This document shows positions 8,901-16,823 of a stretch of 64,000 bases of DNA, in pieces. The stretch is from positions 1 through 64,000 of the forward strand of contig JAFZUY010000044.1 of NCBI GenBank assembly GCA_017618075.1. The letters are read 5' to 3'. This stretch comes from Lachnospiraceae bacterium (lineage in GTDB: Bacteria; Bacillota; Clostridia; Lachnospirales; Lachnospiraceae). The notes below the pieces were generated by a model, which did no database searches, had not been told where the DNA came from, and was given only the letters and a program-made list of their open reading frames with translations. Every line of letters starts with the position of its first letter. The first letter of the stretch is position 1. The position numbers and the translations under genes were made by a program.

Positions 8901-9513
8901 CGGTTTCGGCGGCTTAGACCATGTACTTGCTTCAGGCGAGAACGTAAACGTATTCGTATTCGATACAGAAATGTACTCCAATACAGGTGGACAGGCTTCC
9001 AAGGCTTCCAATATCGGTGAAGTTTGCCAGTTCGCAGCAGCAGGTAAGGAAATCTCCAAGAAGTCTCTTGCAGAAATCGCTATGAGCTATGGTTACGTAT
9101 ATGTAGCACAGATCGCTCTTGGTGCCAACCCTGCACAGGCTGTTAAGGCTATCGCTGAAGCAGAAGCTTACAACGGACCTTCACTCATCATCGGCTACGC
9201 TCCTTGCGAACTTCACGGTATCGCTAAGGGCGGTATGAACCACTGCCAGGATGAAATGAAGAAAGCTGTTAAGGCAGGTTACTGGAACCTCTTCTCCTTC
9301 AACCCTGCACTTAAGGCAGAAGGAAAGAATCCGTTCACACTTACATCTAAGGAAGGTGACGGAACATATCAGGAATTCCTTAACAACGAGTCCAGATATA
9401 CTCGTCTTGTTAAACCTTTCCCTGAAAGAGCAGAGAAACTCTTCGCTGAATCAGAGAAGGTTGCTAACGAGAGATATCAGCACTTAATGAAGCTCGTAGA
9501 ACTCTACAAATAA
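5947..9513 (+). CDS. nifJ: Pyruvate:ferredoxin (flavodoxin) oxidoreductase
   Basis: A 1188-residue single-chain PFOR, the usual length. It converts pyruvate and CoA to acetyl-CoA and CO2, reducing ferredoxin, in the cytoplasm. Visible domains: pyrimidine-binding domain with YPITPSSPMAD near residue 29; domain II/III including the gamma-like region (WGLGGDGTVGANKNS, about 425); a two-cluster ferredoxin domain with CLQCNSC...C near 696 and CMGCGEC...CP near 751; a proximal-cluster motif CAGCAETSYARL near 821; and the thiamine pyrophosphate motif GDGWAYDIGFGG near 978 followed by EMYSNTGGQ. The ribosome site AAGGAGG lies 8 bases before ATG. Codon use is strongly biased (AAG, GCT, GTT, TTC), unlike neighbours, as expected for a very highly expressed gene. 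It is monocistronic, with its own promoter and a strong terminator. Confidence 0.98.
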   Translation: MARTKQSMDGNTAAAHVAYAFTEVAGIYPITPSSPMADYVDQWSAEGRKNIFGNTVTVTEMQSEAGAAGTVHGSLAAGAITTTFTASQGLLLMIPNMYKIAAEQLPCVFDVSARCVATQSLNIFGDHSDVYACRQTGFAMLAESDPQEVMDLAPVAHLSAIEGKVPFLNFFDGFRTSHEIQKIETWDYEDLKEMCNMEAVEAFRAHALNPEHPSMRGSHENDDVFFQHREACNSVYEALPAVVEKYMKKINDKLGTDYDLFNYYGAADADRVIVAMGSVCDVTEEVIDYLLAKGEKVGLIKVRLYRPWVSSALLKVLPKTVKKIAVLDRTKEPGSLGEPLYLDVATTLREAGLNDIVLTGGRYGLGSKDTCPSSIFAVYTELAKDAPKARFTIGIVDDVTNLSLPEVKPAPITSAAGTVECKFWGLGGDGTVGANKNSTKIIGDHTDKYIQAYFQYDSKKTGGITISHLRFGDKPIKSPYYINQADFVACHNPSYVVKGYKMVQDVKPGGIFMINCQWSDEELNEHMPAEAKQYIAKNNIKLYTINAIDKAIEIGMGKRTNTILQSAFFKLANVMPIEEAVDFMKQAAKKSYSKKGDAVVEMNYKAIDAGVDAIHEVAVPADWANAVDNKKAVERAGRPATVKMVNELLDPIGLMDGYSLPVSAFADRADGQFETGASAYEKRGTAVMVPEWNAEACLQCNSCAFVCSHATIRPFILDANEVAAAPANIKLADSKHANDPSMKYTMTVSPLDCMGCGECITVCPKANEALKMVPQESQAAEQPVFDYLVANVGKKELKPALANGVTPINSQYNQPLLEFSGSCAGCAETSYARLITQLFGEHMYISNATGCSSIWGGPAATSPYTVNKDSKKGPAWSNSLFEDNAEHGFGMYLGQKVLRNQAIAKIEEMMQSEKASAEFKAAAEKFIETKDCTNCNSEYAAALVAELEKAAADGCDKAKEVLAKKDYLPKKSVWIFGGDGWAYDIGFGGLDHVLASGENVNVFVFDTEMYSNTGGQASKASNIGEVCQFAAAGKEISKKSLAEIAMSYGYVYVAQIALGANPAQAVKAIAEAEAYNGPSLIIGYAPCELHGIAKGGMNHCQDEMKKAVKAGYWNLFSFNPALKAEGKNPFTLTSKEGDGTYQEFLNNESRYTRLVKPFPERAEKLFAESEKVANERYQHLMKLVELYK

Positions 9514-9566
9514 TCGTAAGATTATTGGTCCGGGGTTACCTTGGACAGATCTGAAAATCACTATAT

Positions 9567-9608
9567 AAAACGAATCCCCGTATCGAATGATACGGGGATT
9601 TCGTTTAT
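9567..9608 (+). terminator. Intrinsic terminator of PFOR
   Basis: AATCCCCGTAT / ATACGGGGATT stem extended by flanking CG pairs, loop CGAATG, followed by TCGTTTATT. It lies about 55 bases after the PFOR stop. Confidence 0.85.
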
Positions 9609-9613
9609 TATGG

Positions 9614-9640
9614 AGCCAGACACCTAAAGGAGTCAGGCAC
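9614..9640. repeat. Dispersed 3'-end palindrome, copy 1
   Basis: GCCAGACACC-TAAA-GGAGTCAGGCAC. The same half-sites recur at 34943, 39208 and 49325. Here it lies between the convergent terminators of PFOR and the LtaS-like gene, with no long T-run of its own. Confidence 0.7.
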
Positions 9641-9644
9641 TTTA

Positions 9645-9680
9645 CAAAAAAATCGGCACCGCATTTACGATACCGGTTTT
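9645..9680 (-). terminator. Intrinsic terminator of the LtaS-like gene
   Basis: On the minus strand an 8-bp stem CGGTATCG / CGGTGCCG (two G-T wobbles) is followed by ATTTTTTT, starting about 20 bases past the stop codon at 9699. Confidence 0.7.
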
Positions 9681-9698
9681 TAATATCTTTTATGATTT

Positions 9699-12044
9699 CT
9701 ATTCTACAACGCCTTCTTCGGCTGCCTGTGCGGCTGCTTCTGCGGCAGCGGCCTCCTCAGCCTCTTTCTTAAGCCTTTCGGCCTCGGCCTCGATGGCATT
9801 CTGCTCTGCATTGATTTCCATAGCCTTTGCGGCTCTCTGGTTTTCTGCAGCGATTTCTTCATCCGTTAAGAGTCCTGCCTGTTTCCAGATGGTGAAATAG
9901 AAGTTATATTTCATCATATTGATACTTGCAAGATAGTAGGAATCATTTAACGTAAGATAGTTTTTAACATATGAATCAAGGGCTTCGTCGCAGTAAACCG
10001 AAGTATCGATTTTCCATACTGCCTCATGGTTGGTCGAATTGTATTCAACCTTGTCGTTTAAGAAGCTCTTGTTGTAAAGCATTGCGGTATGCATGCTTTC
10101 CGTAGAGAATACGTCGGTTCCCATCAAAAGTCTTGAATCAAAAGGTAAATTGAAAAGATTAAGTATTGTGGGAACGATATCCACGTTGCAGCAGTATTCG
10201 TCACAGTGGATAGGTTCTTCCAAACCTGCACAGTAAATGGTACAGGTTGAATGATACTGATCAAGCTCGTTTACTTCTTTCTGGCAAAGACTTGTTCTTC
10301 CTGCTTCGGAAAGATAGTAAGGATAGTGGTCGCCTGTAAGAACGATGACGGTATTATCAAGCTTTCCTGCTTCTTCAAGTCTTGCGAGAAGATATTCCAT
10401 AGCGAGTTCAAGTTCGTAATTGCTTGCAAGATAGTTGAGAGCTTCGTAATTGTAGTTTTCAGCCTCGTCTCCTAAAAGTTCTTTTACGGTTTCAAGATTC
10501 TTTCTTGAAATGTAGTTTGCACTTGTATAAGGACCGTGACCGGAGAAGGTCATGTAATAAGCCATGAATCTGTCATCTTCGATGTAATCGTCTATGGACT
10601 GTTCCATCATTTCAAGGTCGCTCGAGGGCCAGTTTGAAGAAAATTTCATATCGCCCATGAACTTGCAGTTTTCAAATCCGATATTGGGCCAGGAGAGATA
10701 TCTTCTGTAATATGTGCCGTAATAGTTGTGGAAGCCGTAAGTCGGTACACCGTCTGCAACGAAGAAATCACCGAGTCCGTAAGGCATGTATTTTCCGGCT
10801 GACTGAGGGAAACTTCCGACATCTGTTCCTGACATAGCCCATCTTGATACATCGGGCCAGAGAGAAGTGGCAAATGCAAATTCTCCGTTTGTCGTAGTAT
10901 TTAAGAATGAGTTGTAATAATTGTCGAGAACAACACCGTTGTTCTGCATCTTATAAAGAGTGGGTGTTACTTTCTCGTTACATGCGTAGGACCAGAATGC
11001 CTCGCCACAGATATATATGAGATTGTAGCCTTCAAAAAGACCCGTATATTCGTTTTTATAACTGGGCTCTCTTTCCGAAAGGAAAGTATACATATTCTTT
11101 GCTGCGGTATCATTTGTGTTTTCTGCAAGAGCCGCAAAATCAAATCTTTCGTCAATCCAGGGATCGTAAACGATTTCTTCAATTACTTCTTCAACTTCTG
11201 CATCGTTTTCCGAAGCGTTTTCATCCACGGTCTGTGCAACTGTTTCCTGTACAGGAGTATCGGCTACGAGTTCAAAATCATTTTTGGTAACGCTTACAAG
11301 TTCTGTGCTTTCGTTATTTGAAGAACCAATTCCAAGATAATATGCTCCGGACTCAACTATAAATGTAGCAAGAGTTCCGAGATGATTGGCTGTTGTATCT
11401 GTATCTGAAGAGTTGTTTGTAAGAACATAATATGCAGACTGTCTGTCGGTTCCGATTGCCTTTAATCCGCCGATGCCCGCAAACCAGAGTCCTGCAACGA
11501 GGAAAACCGGAAGTATATGTAAGAGTACGGGATATCCGGGATATTTAATCTTTTTTACGAGGGCTAAAAAGATACTGATTAAAGCCGGAGAGAGGAATAT
11601 GGTAAGGAAAATGATTGATGCGATAAGTACACCTTCCATAGCCCAGAAAAAGTTTCCGACTGCCTGACCGCCCATACCCATCATTGATACCGAGAAGAGT
11701 GAGCCGAATATTCTAAAATATACAAACTGGACACAGTAGTAAATATTTATGATGAATAAAAGAATCGGAAGAGTGATTTTGTTTCCGATGTTTTTAAAGA
11801 ATCCTGCGAAAACTGTAAAGAACATTGCTTCTGCCGGAACGAATGCCAGGAAAGCAAAGTTCATTTTTATGATTTTGCCTGATATCTGATATCTTAAGAA
11901 AAGTTCGCAGAAAGTAATGGCTGCCGCGAATATAAGGAAATAAATACCGAGTGCACCGAGTCCCTTAAGGTACTTTTTGCCGGTACTGCCTTTTTCCTTT
12001 CTGACCTCTTCTGTATTGTCGTTTACTTTTATATTCCTCTTCAT
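9699..12044 (-). CDS. LtaS-like membrane sulfatase (lipoteichoic-acid synthase / phosphoglycerol transferase type)
   Basis: A 781-residue protein: a basic N-terminus, about five membrane helices in the first ~240 residues, an acidic Asn/Glu linker (about 240-300), then an extracellular alkaline-phosphatase-fold domain. Predicted metal and catalytic residues in the LtaS pattern are visible: Glu in ICGEAFW (about 347), the candidate Thr nucleophile in NTTTNGEFAF (about 383), FSGHGPY, and Asp-His in TGDHYPYY (about 569). The family transfers glycerol phosphate from phosphatidylglycerol to a membrane glycolipid or periplasmic glycan. An odd Ala/Glu-rich coiled-coil-like tail (last ~70 residues) is not part of the core domain. 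It is monocistronic and converges on PFOR. The family is firm; the exact acceptor is unknown. Confidence 0.85.
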   Translation of the reverse strand: MKRNIKVNDNTEEVRKEKGSTGKKYLKGLGALGIYFLIFAAAITFCELFLRYQISGKIIKMNFAFLAFVPAEAMFFTVFAGFFKNIGNKITLPILLFIINIYYCVQFVYFRIFGSLFSVSMMGMGGQAVGNFFWAMEGVLIASIIFLTIFLSPALISIFLALVKKIKYPGYPVLLHILPVFLVAGLWFAGIGGLKAIGTDRQSAYYVLTNNSSDTDTTANHLGTLATFIVESGAYYLGIGSSNNESTELVSVTKNDFELVADTPVQETVAQTVDENASENDAEVEEVIEEIVYDPWIDERFDFAALAENTNDTAAKNMYTFLSEREPSYKNEYTGLFEGYNLIYICGEAFWSYACNEKVTPTLYKMQNNGVVLDNYYNSFLNTTTNGEFAFATSLWPDVSRWAMSGTDVGSFPQSAGKYMPYGLGDFFVADGVPTYGFHNYYGTYYRRYLSWPNIGFENCKFMGDMKFSSNWPSSDLEMMEQSIDDYIEDDRFMAYYMTFSGHGPYTSANYISRKNLETVKELLGDEAENYNYEALNYLASNYELELAMEYLLARLEEAGKLDNTVIVLTGDHYPYYLSEAGRTSLCQKEVNELDQYHSTCTIYCAGLEEPIHCDEYCCNVDIVPTILNLFNLPFDSRLLMGTDVFSTESMHTAMLYNKSFLNDKVEYNSTNHEAVWKIDTSVYCDEALDSYVKNYLTLNDSYYLASINMMKYNFYFTIWKQAGLLTDEEIAAENQRAAKAMEINAEQNAIEAEAERLKKEAEEAAAAEAAAQAAEEGVVE

Positions 12045-12280
12045 AATTGATAATCCTTTAACAATTTCAAAAACGCATTTAGAATACTATAATTTGTTTT
12101 TTCAGTCAATCAGTTCTTTCATTATTTATATAAATATAACAAAAAATAGTTATATAAAGCATACCTTATAAAAAAATTCACAATAAAATCTGCCCTAATT
12201 ATACGATATATGGTAGAATGAAAGCGGTTGGTCAATACATATATGCCAATCATAAAAGAAATAAACGAAAGGAATCGGAC
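12045..12280. other. AT-rich divergent intergenic region
   Basis: Holds the upstream regions of the LtaS-like gene (minus) and the barstar gene (plus). It is very AT-rich. A TAGAAT at 12213-12218 could be the -10 of the barstar gene, but no convincing -35 precedes it. No RNA gene or reading frame is apparent. Confidence 0.4.
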
Positions 12281-12517
12281 ATGGAATATACAATCGATGC
12301 TTTAAGAGTAAACGAACGTAAAGAAGCACATGAGTATCTTGCAGAGGTTTTTTCTTTCCCGGAATATTACGGAAAAAATCTTGATGCGCTTTTTGACTGC
12401 CTCGGTGAAATGAGAATAGACAAAATAATAATTTTAAACAGTGAAAAGGGAGAGAATTATTTTTATTCGATTCTCGATGTAATTAACGATCTCGGTATAG
12501 AAACCGTTATGGAATAA
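12281..12517 (+). CDS. Barstar-family RNase inhibitor (orphan)
   Basis: A 78-residue protein. The barstar (ribonuclease inhibitor) signature is clear: SFPEYYGKNLDALFDCLGEM, where the family has YYGxNLDALWDCL, followed by a hydrophobic strand and a short C-terminal helix. Barstar proteins bind and block guanyl-specific RNases of the barnase type. I choose the ATG at 12281 because GAAAGGAAT precedes it; an in-frame ATG at 12218 would add 21 residues without homology. No barnase-like gene lies nearby, so the partner is either elsewhere or supplied by competitor cells. It lies 42 bases ahead of an unrelated lipoprotein gene. It is slightly shorter than the 90-residue prototype. Confidence 0.88.
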   Translation: MEYTIDALRVNERKEAHEYLAEVFSFPEYYGKNLDALFDCLGEMRIDKIIILNSEKGENYFYSILDVINDLGIETVME

Positions 12518-12559
12518 TTTCTGCCTGAATTGTGTGTAAGAGTGTAAAAGAGGAAAAAA

Positions 12560-13699
12560 ATGAAAAGAAAAACATTAGCTTTGCTGACGGCCCTTGTTGC
12601 GGCATTATCTTTGACAGGATGTAATATCGTGGATTTTTTAAATACTCCGTTGTTTGAATCCAAAGAAGAACAGATCAAAGAAGAAGACTTTGCAGTTCTG
12701 CCGGAAATATCCGAAGAAGATCTGACACGGATAGCCGAAACTTTGGAAGAAGAGGAAGAAATTGATGCTTTCGGATTGTTTGCCGGAAGATGGATCTGTG
12801 AAGACGGTTCATATTGCGAAGTCTTTACGAGAGCTGAAGACGGTGAAAAGGGGATCGTTTATTACGATAATGAAACAGGATTGTTAACCGAAGCATATTA
12901 TGTTACGGCTTCTCTGACCGACAAGGAAAACAATTTATACGCTTTGAGTTATCCGATGGGAGGCAATAATTTTGAGATATATTCTGTAAAACTTTCTGAA
13001 GACAATCAGTCCTTTGAGAATATAGATGACCAAAAAACATTCGAACGTGTTGATGAAACATTATGGTCGGGTATAAATATTATGTATATTTATCCGATTC
13101 AGTCTCTGTGTATTGATTCTTTTGTCTGGAGTGAAGAGAGTGCTTATAAAGATAAAAGCGAACGAATGGACAGATGGCTTTATTTCGTGACGGATTTGGA
13201 CTGGGACGGATATCCCGAAATACTTAAATCCGGTTTTTACAAAGGCGAAAAGCAGACTCATACATATATTTATGAATATACACCCGGTGATGCTCCGCAG
13301 ATGATGGACTGTGAGGTTTTATACAATCATGACCTTATAAATCCCGTTCCCAGTTTCTACGGAAGTATTTTCAGTACTTACAGTGTTGATACAGACGGGC
13401 CGTGGAGTGTTTATAAATATGAGGTTTCGGGTAATGAAGATTATTCTTCTGAAGATATTTTCCTTCAGGAATACCTGATGTGTATAAAAAATAATACCGT
13501 TTCACTTGAAAAGATTTGTGCTCAAAGCATAGCAGAGGAAACGCTGTATTATGATGCGGAGGGTAAAGAAATAAGCAAAGAAGAATATAACGACATTATG
13601 CATGACAATTGGAGTGATAACAAAGTCTTTTTCGAAGGATTCACTGATATTACCCTTGGTAACATGATTGAATCTATGAAAAAATTTACAAATAATTAG
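12560..13699 (+). CDS. Lipoprotein of unknown function
   Basis: A 379-residue predicted lipoprotein: signal peptide MKRKTLALLTALVAALSLTGC with lipobox LTGC, a strongly acidic stretch (about 35-75, EEEEEID), then a mostly beta-strand body. Residues near 215 read DLDWDGYPEI, which resembles the Asp-rich calcium loops of FG-GAP/VCBS repeats. That is the only motif I can point to. An early GRWICEDGSYCEVF block resembles lipocalin-like single-domain lipoproteins of clostridia, but weakly. It follows the barstar gene closely and may share its transcript. Function is unknown. Confidence 0.75.
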   Translation: MKRKTLALLTALVAALSLTGCNIVDFLNTPLFESKEEQIKEEDFAVLPEISEEDLTRIAETLEEEEEIDAFGLFAGRWICEDGSYCEVFTRAEDGEKGIVYYDNETGLLTEAYYVTASLTDKENNLYALSYPMGGNNFEIYSVKLSEDNQSFENIDDQKTFERVDETLWSGINIMYIYPIQSLCIDSFVWSEESAYKDKSERMDRWLYFVTDLDWDGYPEILKSGFYKGEKQTHTYIYEYTPGDAPQMMDCEVLYNHDLINPVPSFYGSIFSTYSVDTDGPWSVYKYEVSGNEDYSSEDIFLQEYLMCIKNNTVSLEKICAQSIAEETLYYDAEGKEISKEEYNDIMHDNWSDNKVFFEGFTDITLGNMIESMKKFTNN

Positions 13700-13727
13700 A
13701 TACTTTTTCGAGAAGGAAGAAAAAGTT

Positions 13728-13765
13728 ACCTGTCCCGTTTATCGGACAGGTGCCTGTGATATACT
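13728..13765 (+). promoter_or_regulatory. Extended -10 promoter overlapped by an 8-bp palindrome
   Basis: ACCTGTCC (13728-13735) and GGACAGGT (13744-13751) form a perfect inverted repeat where a -35 would lie. TGATATACT (13757-13765) is an extended -10. A second inverted repeat ACTTTTTC / GAAAAAGT lies just upstream (13702-13726). Neither has a T-run. The likely use is control of the small gene at 13811. Confidence 0.45.
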
Positions 13766-13810
13766 CCTCCTGTAAACAAAAGGAAAACCTTGTATGGGAG
13801 GATATATAAG

Positions 13811-14179
13811 ATGACAGGAAGAATTAAGTTATTTACAATTATCGCAGCAGTAATCGTTATTTCGGTTGTTTTAAGCGTTTCGGTAAAAGCATATGCAAAT
13901 GATAAAAAAGGACGCGAGTACAGGGAAGCGATTGAGAGAAGTGAAGCTGAATACGTAAAAGATATAAGAGAGTATCTAAACGATTACGGATTTAAAAACG
14001 CAGGCGTTAATCTTACAAAAGAATATGATCAGGACAGAAATGTAACATACAAGCTGGTGGTTAATCATCATTCATTTGAATATGCATCTGCTTCAAAGAT
14101 TCACAATATGGAAAACTGCTTTTATGAGAAAGCGGGCGAATATCTCAAAGGAAGCCTGGAAACTGAGTTTACGTTCTAA
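13811..14179 (+). CDS. Small exported protein of unknown function
   Basis: A 122-residue protein with an N-terminal hydrophobic segment (about 5-27) ending SVKAYA, consistent with a signal peptide or single anchor, and a charged alpha/beta body. It belongs to no family I recognise. The start at 13811 is chosen because GGGAGG lies 9 bases upstream; the in-frame ATG at 13790 overlaps that ribosome site. It is preceded by a palindrome-overlapped extended -10 promoter and followed by the glyA promoter, so it appears monocistronic. Confidence 0.7.
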   Translation: MTGRIKLFTIIAAVIVISVVLSVSVKAYANDKKGREYREAIERSEAEYVKDIREYLNDYGFKNAGVNLTKEYDQDRNVTYKLVVNHHSFEYASASKIHNMENCFYEKAGEYLKGSLETEFTF

Positions 14180-14268
14180 TAAGTTTTTGGTGATTTCTCA
14201 CAAAGCAGAATTAATCAAACGTGTTTTTTGGTCATATTGCGGAAATTCGGCAAGAAACGATAAATTTA

Positions 14269-14298
14269 GTGACAATTTTCATTACTACATGCTATAAT
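14269..14298 (+). promoter_or_regulatory. Promoter of glyA
   Basis: GTGACA at 14269-14274, an 18-base spacer and TATAAT at 14293-14298, 45 bases before the glyA start codon. No riboswitch-like structure is visible in the short leader. Confidence 0.65.
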
Positions 14299-14342
14299 GT
14301 GTACGTTTGAATAATAAGCATTTTTTAGGAGGAATCAAATAT

Positions 14343-15581
14343 ATGTATTCGTTGGAAGAAGTAAAAAAGGTCGATCCCGAGATAGCTTCAGCCATCTGCG
14401 ATGAGGAAGCAAGACAGAATTCTCATATCGAGCTTATCGCATCTGAGAACTGGGTATCCAAGGCTGTAATGGCTGCAATGGGCAGCATTCTTACAAACAA
14501 GTATGCCGAAGGTTATCCCGCAAAGAGATATTACGGCGGATGCGGATGTGTTGACGTAGTTGAAAATCTTGCAATCGAAAGAGCAAAAGAACTTTTCGGC
14601 TGTGATTATGCTAACGTTCAGCCTCATTCGGGCGCTCAGGCAAACATGGCAGTTCAGTTTGCAATTCTTAACCCCGGGGATACCATCATGGGTATGAACC
14701 TCGACCACGGCGGACATCTTACACACGGTTCACCCGTTAACATGTCCGGTAAATACTTCAATGTCGTACCTTACGGCGTAAATGACGACGGATTCATTGA
14801 TTACGATAAATTACGTGAACTTGCTTTAGAGTGCAAGCCCAAAATGATTATTGCAGGTGCTTCCGCTTACGCAAGAACAATTGATTTCAAAAAATTCAGA
14901 GAAGTGTGTGATGAAGTAGGTGCGGTTCTTATGGTAGATATCGCTCACATCGCAGGTCTTGTGGTTGCAGGCCTTCATCCCTCACCCTTCCCTTATGCGG
15001 ATGTTGTTACTACAACAACTCATAAAACACTCCGCGGACCCAGAGGCGGTATGATTCTTGCCAACAAGGAAGCTGCAGAGAAGTACAACTTCAACAAGGC
15101 TATCTTCCCCGGCATCCAGGGCGGACCTTTAATGCATGTTATCGCAGGTAAGGCAGTCTGCTTTAAAGAAGCTTTATCACCTGAATTCAAGGTTTATGCA
15201 CAGAACATTATCGACAACGCACAGGCACTCTGCAACGGTCTTCTTTCAAGAGGAGTTAAGATCGTTTCAGGCGGTACGGACAACCATCTTATGCTTGTTG
15301 ACTTAAGAGGTGAGAAGTACACAGGTAAGGAAGTTGAGAAGATGCTCGATGAGGCTCATATCACAGCCAACAAGAACACAGTTCCCAACGATCCTCAGAA
15401 GCCTTTCGTTACAAGCGGTGTAAGACTTGGTACTCCCGCAGTTACATCCCGCGGCATGAATACCGAAGATATGGATAAGATTGCAGACGCTATCGCAGCT
15501 ATCGTTAAGGGCGGAGAAGAGAAGATTCCTTACGCAAGAGCAATCGTAGACGAACTTACCGCAAAATATCCTTTGATTTAA
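14343..15581 (+). CDS. glyA: Serine hydroxymethyltransferase
   Basis: A 412-residue PLP enzyme of normal length. It interconverts serine plus tetrahydrofolate with glycine plus 5,10-methylene-tetrahydrofolate, and supplies one-carbon units used by the pur genes found later in the window. Visible motifs: [11 protein letters not shown] at the N-terminus, [27 protein letters not shown], the ALIAGASAY-type strand, and the PLP lysine in [14 protein letters not shown] (about 229). The start is set at 14343 (MYSLEEV), 9 bases after TAGGAGG; an in-frame ATG at 14307 adds 12 residues before the ribosome site. It is followed by a compact terminator. Confidence 0.98.
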   Translation: MYSLEEVKKVDPEIASAICDEEARQNSHIELIASENWVSKAVMAAMGSILTNKYAEGYPAKRYYGGCGCVDVVENLAIERAKELFGCDYANVQPHSGAQANMAVQFAILNPGDTIMGMNLDHGGHLTHGSPVNMSGKYFNVVPYGVNDDGFIDYDKLRELALECKPKMIIAGASAYARTIDFKKFREVCDEVGAVLMVDIAHIAGLVVAGLHPSPFPYADVVTTTTHKTLRGPRGGMILANKEAAEKYNFNKAIFPGIQGGPLMHVIAGKAVCFKEALSPEFKVYAQNIIDNAQALCNGLLSRGVKIVSGGTDNHLMLVDLRGEKYTGKEVEKMLDEAHITANKNTVPNDPQKPFVTSGVRLGTPAVTSRGMNTEDMDKIADAIAAIVKGGEEKIPYARAIVDELTAKYPLI

Positions 15582-15587
15582 TATTAC

Positions 15588-15610
15588 GGGGAGGCTTAGC
15601 CTCCCCTTTT
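15588..15610 (+). terminator. Terminator of glyA
   Basis: Perfect GGGGAGGC / GCCTCCCC stem with a three-base loop and TTTT, seven bases after the stop codon. The T-run is short, so partial read-through into the foldase gene is likely. Confidence 0.8.
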
Positions 15611-15638
15611 ACGTATTTAGCTTTCTGAGGGGAAATAA

Positions 15639-16691
15639 ATGCGAAAAAGATTATTTGACAGATTTAAAATTTTAATATCGGTTTTCCTGTCTGTAATTCT
15701 TCTGACGGCGTGCGACAGAACCGTGGTTGTCACCGGCGGATTTGCCGAAGGCGAGGTTTTCAGAATCAATACATTAAGCTGTTCAAGAAGCGAAATGAAC
15801 ATTTACCTTACCAATATGGCAAACGCATACGAAGCCACATTCGGCGAGCAGATATGGAGCACATCAGCAGGCAATACCACGATAGAGGATGCTTTTAAGG
15901 AAACGGTACTTGCCAAGGTTACAAGAATCAAAGTACTGAATCTGATGGCAAAGGAAGAAAAGATTACTCTTTCCGGGGATGAAAAGAAATCTCTTAAAAA
16001 AGCAGCCAAGGCATACATGAAGACTCTTTCCAAAAACGAAAAGACCGAACTTGGTGCCGACGAGGATCTGGTATATCAGATGTATTCCGAGTATGCACTG
16101 GCTGAAAAGGTTTATAATTCCATCGTCGATGAAGTGAATTTTGAAATCAGCGACGATGATGCCAGAAGCATTACCGTAGAGCAGATATTTATAAAGACCT
16201 ATCACGAGGACACACACGGCAGACTGACAGACTATTCCGATGCTGCCAAGGCCGAGGCCAAAGAAAGAGCCCTGGCTATAAGAGAGAAGGCAGTTACCGA
16301 GTCAGACTTCGAAAGCTTATGTGCTCTTTATAATGAAGAAGACGAGAGCACACACACCTACAGAAGAGGCGAAATGCCCGAGACATACGAAAATGTGGCA
16401 TTTGCGCTCGAGGAAGGCGAGATAAGTTACGTTATTACCACGGATGACGGATATTATATAGTCAAGTGTATCAGTACCTACGAGAGAAAAGCGACCAACG
16501 AAAACAAGGAAGCGATTATAAACGAAGCCAAGAGAAAGGCTTTCGAAGAAAAATACAATGAATTCTTACCCAATGTCATTGCAAATATCAATGAAAAGGA
16601 GTGGGAAAACATTAAGATTATCCACAACGCAGATATGAAAACAGACTCGTTTTTCGATATCTATACGGATATAATGATTGACGGAAAATGA
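15639..16691 (+). CDS. PrsA/SurA-like lipoprotein with parvulin peptidyl-prolyl isomerase domain
   Basis: A 350-residue predicted lipoprotein (LLTAC lipobox near residue 25). The body matches the extracytoplasmic foldase layout: an N-terminal chaperone segment of helices (about 40-165), a parvulin-type rotamase-like region (about 180-300; VEQIFIKT, FESLCALYNEEDES, GEMPETYENVAFALEEGEISYVITTDDGYYIVKC), then a C-terminal helix. The family assists folding of secreted proteins at the outer face of the membrane. It sits between glyA and htpG, and its stop codon is only five bases before the CIRCE element, so that hairpin with its T-run probably also ends this transcript. The ribosome site GAGGGG fits the ATG at 15639. 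Confidence 0.85.
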   Translation: MRKRLFDRFKILISVFLSVILLTACDRTVVVTGGFAEGEVFRINTLSCSRSEMNIYLTNMANAYEATFGEQIWSTSAGNTTIEDAFKETVLAKVTRIKVLNLMAKEEKITLSGDEKKSLKKAAKAYMKTLSKNEKTELGADEDLVYQMYSEYALAEKVYNSIVDEVNFEISDDDARSITVEQIFIKTYHEDTHGRLTDYSDAAKAEAKERALAIREKAVTESDFESLCALYNEEDESTHTYRRGEMPETYENVAFALEEGEISYVITTDDGYYIVKCISTYERKATNENKEAIINEAKRKAFEEKYNEFLPNVIANINEKEWENIKIIHNADMKTDSFFDIYTDIMIDGK

Positions 16692-16696
16692 TTTTA

Positions 16697-16723
16697 TTAG
16701 CACTCAAGCAAATTGAGTGCTAA
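16697..16723. promoter_or_regulatory. Perfect CIRCE element (HrcA operator)
   Basis: TTAGCACTC, nine bases, GAGTGCTAA: an exact match to the CIRCE consensus bound by the HrcA heat-shock repressor. It lies seven bases upstream of the -35 of htpG and six bases downstream of the previous stop codon. TTTTTTA follows, so the same hairpin can act as an intrinsic terminator for the foldase gene. Confidence 0.95.
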
Positions 16724-16730
16724 TTTTTTA

Positions 16731-16759
16731 TTGACTTTTAAAAATCGGGGTTTTATAAT
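16731..16759 (+). promoter_or_regulatory. Promoter of htpG
   Basis: TTGACT at 16731-16736, a 17-base spacer and TATAAT at 16754-16759. The CIRCE operator is directly upstream rather than between promoter and start, which is less common. Confidence 0.85.
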
Positions 16760-16823
16760 TATCACTGTACGAGAAAAATAAGTGTTTTTTAACACATAAT
16801 ATATTCTAAAGAGGTGAGTAAAA

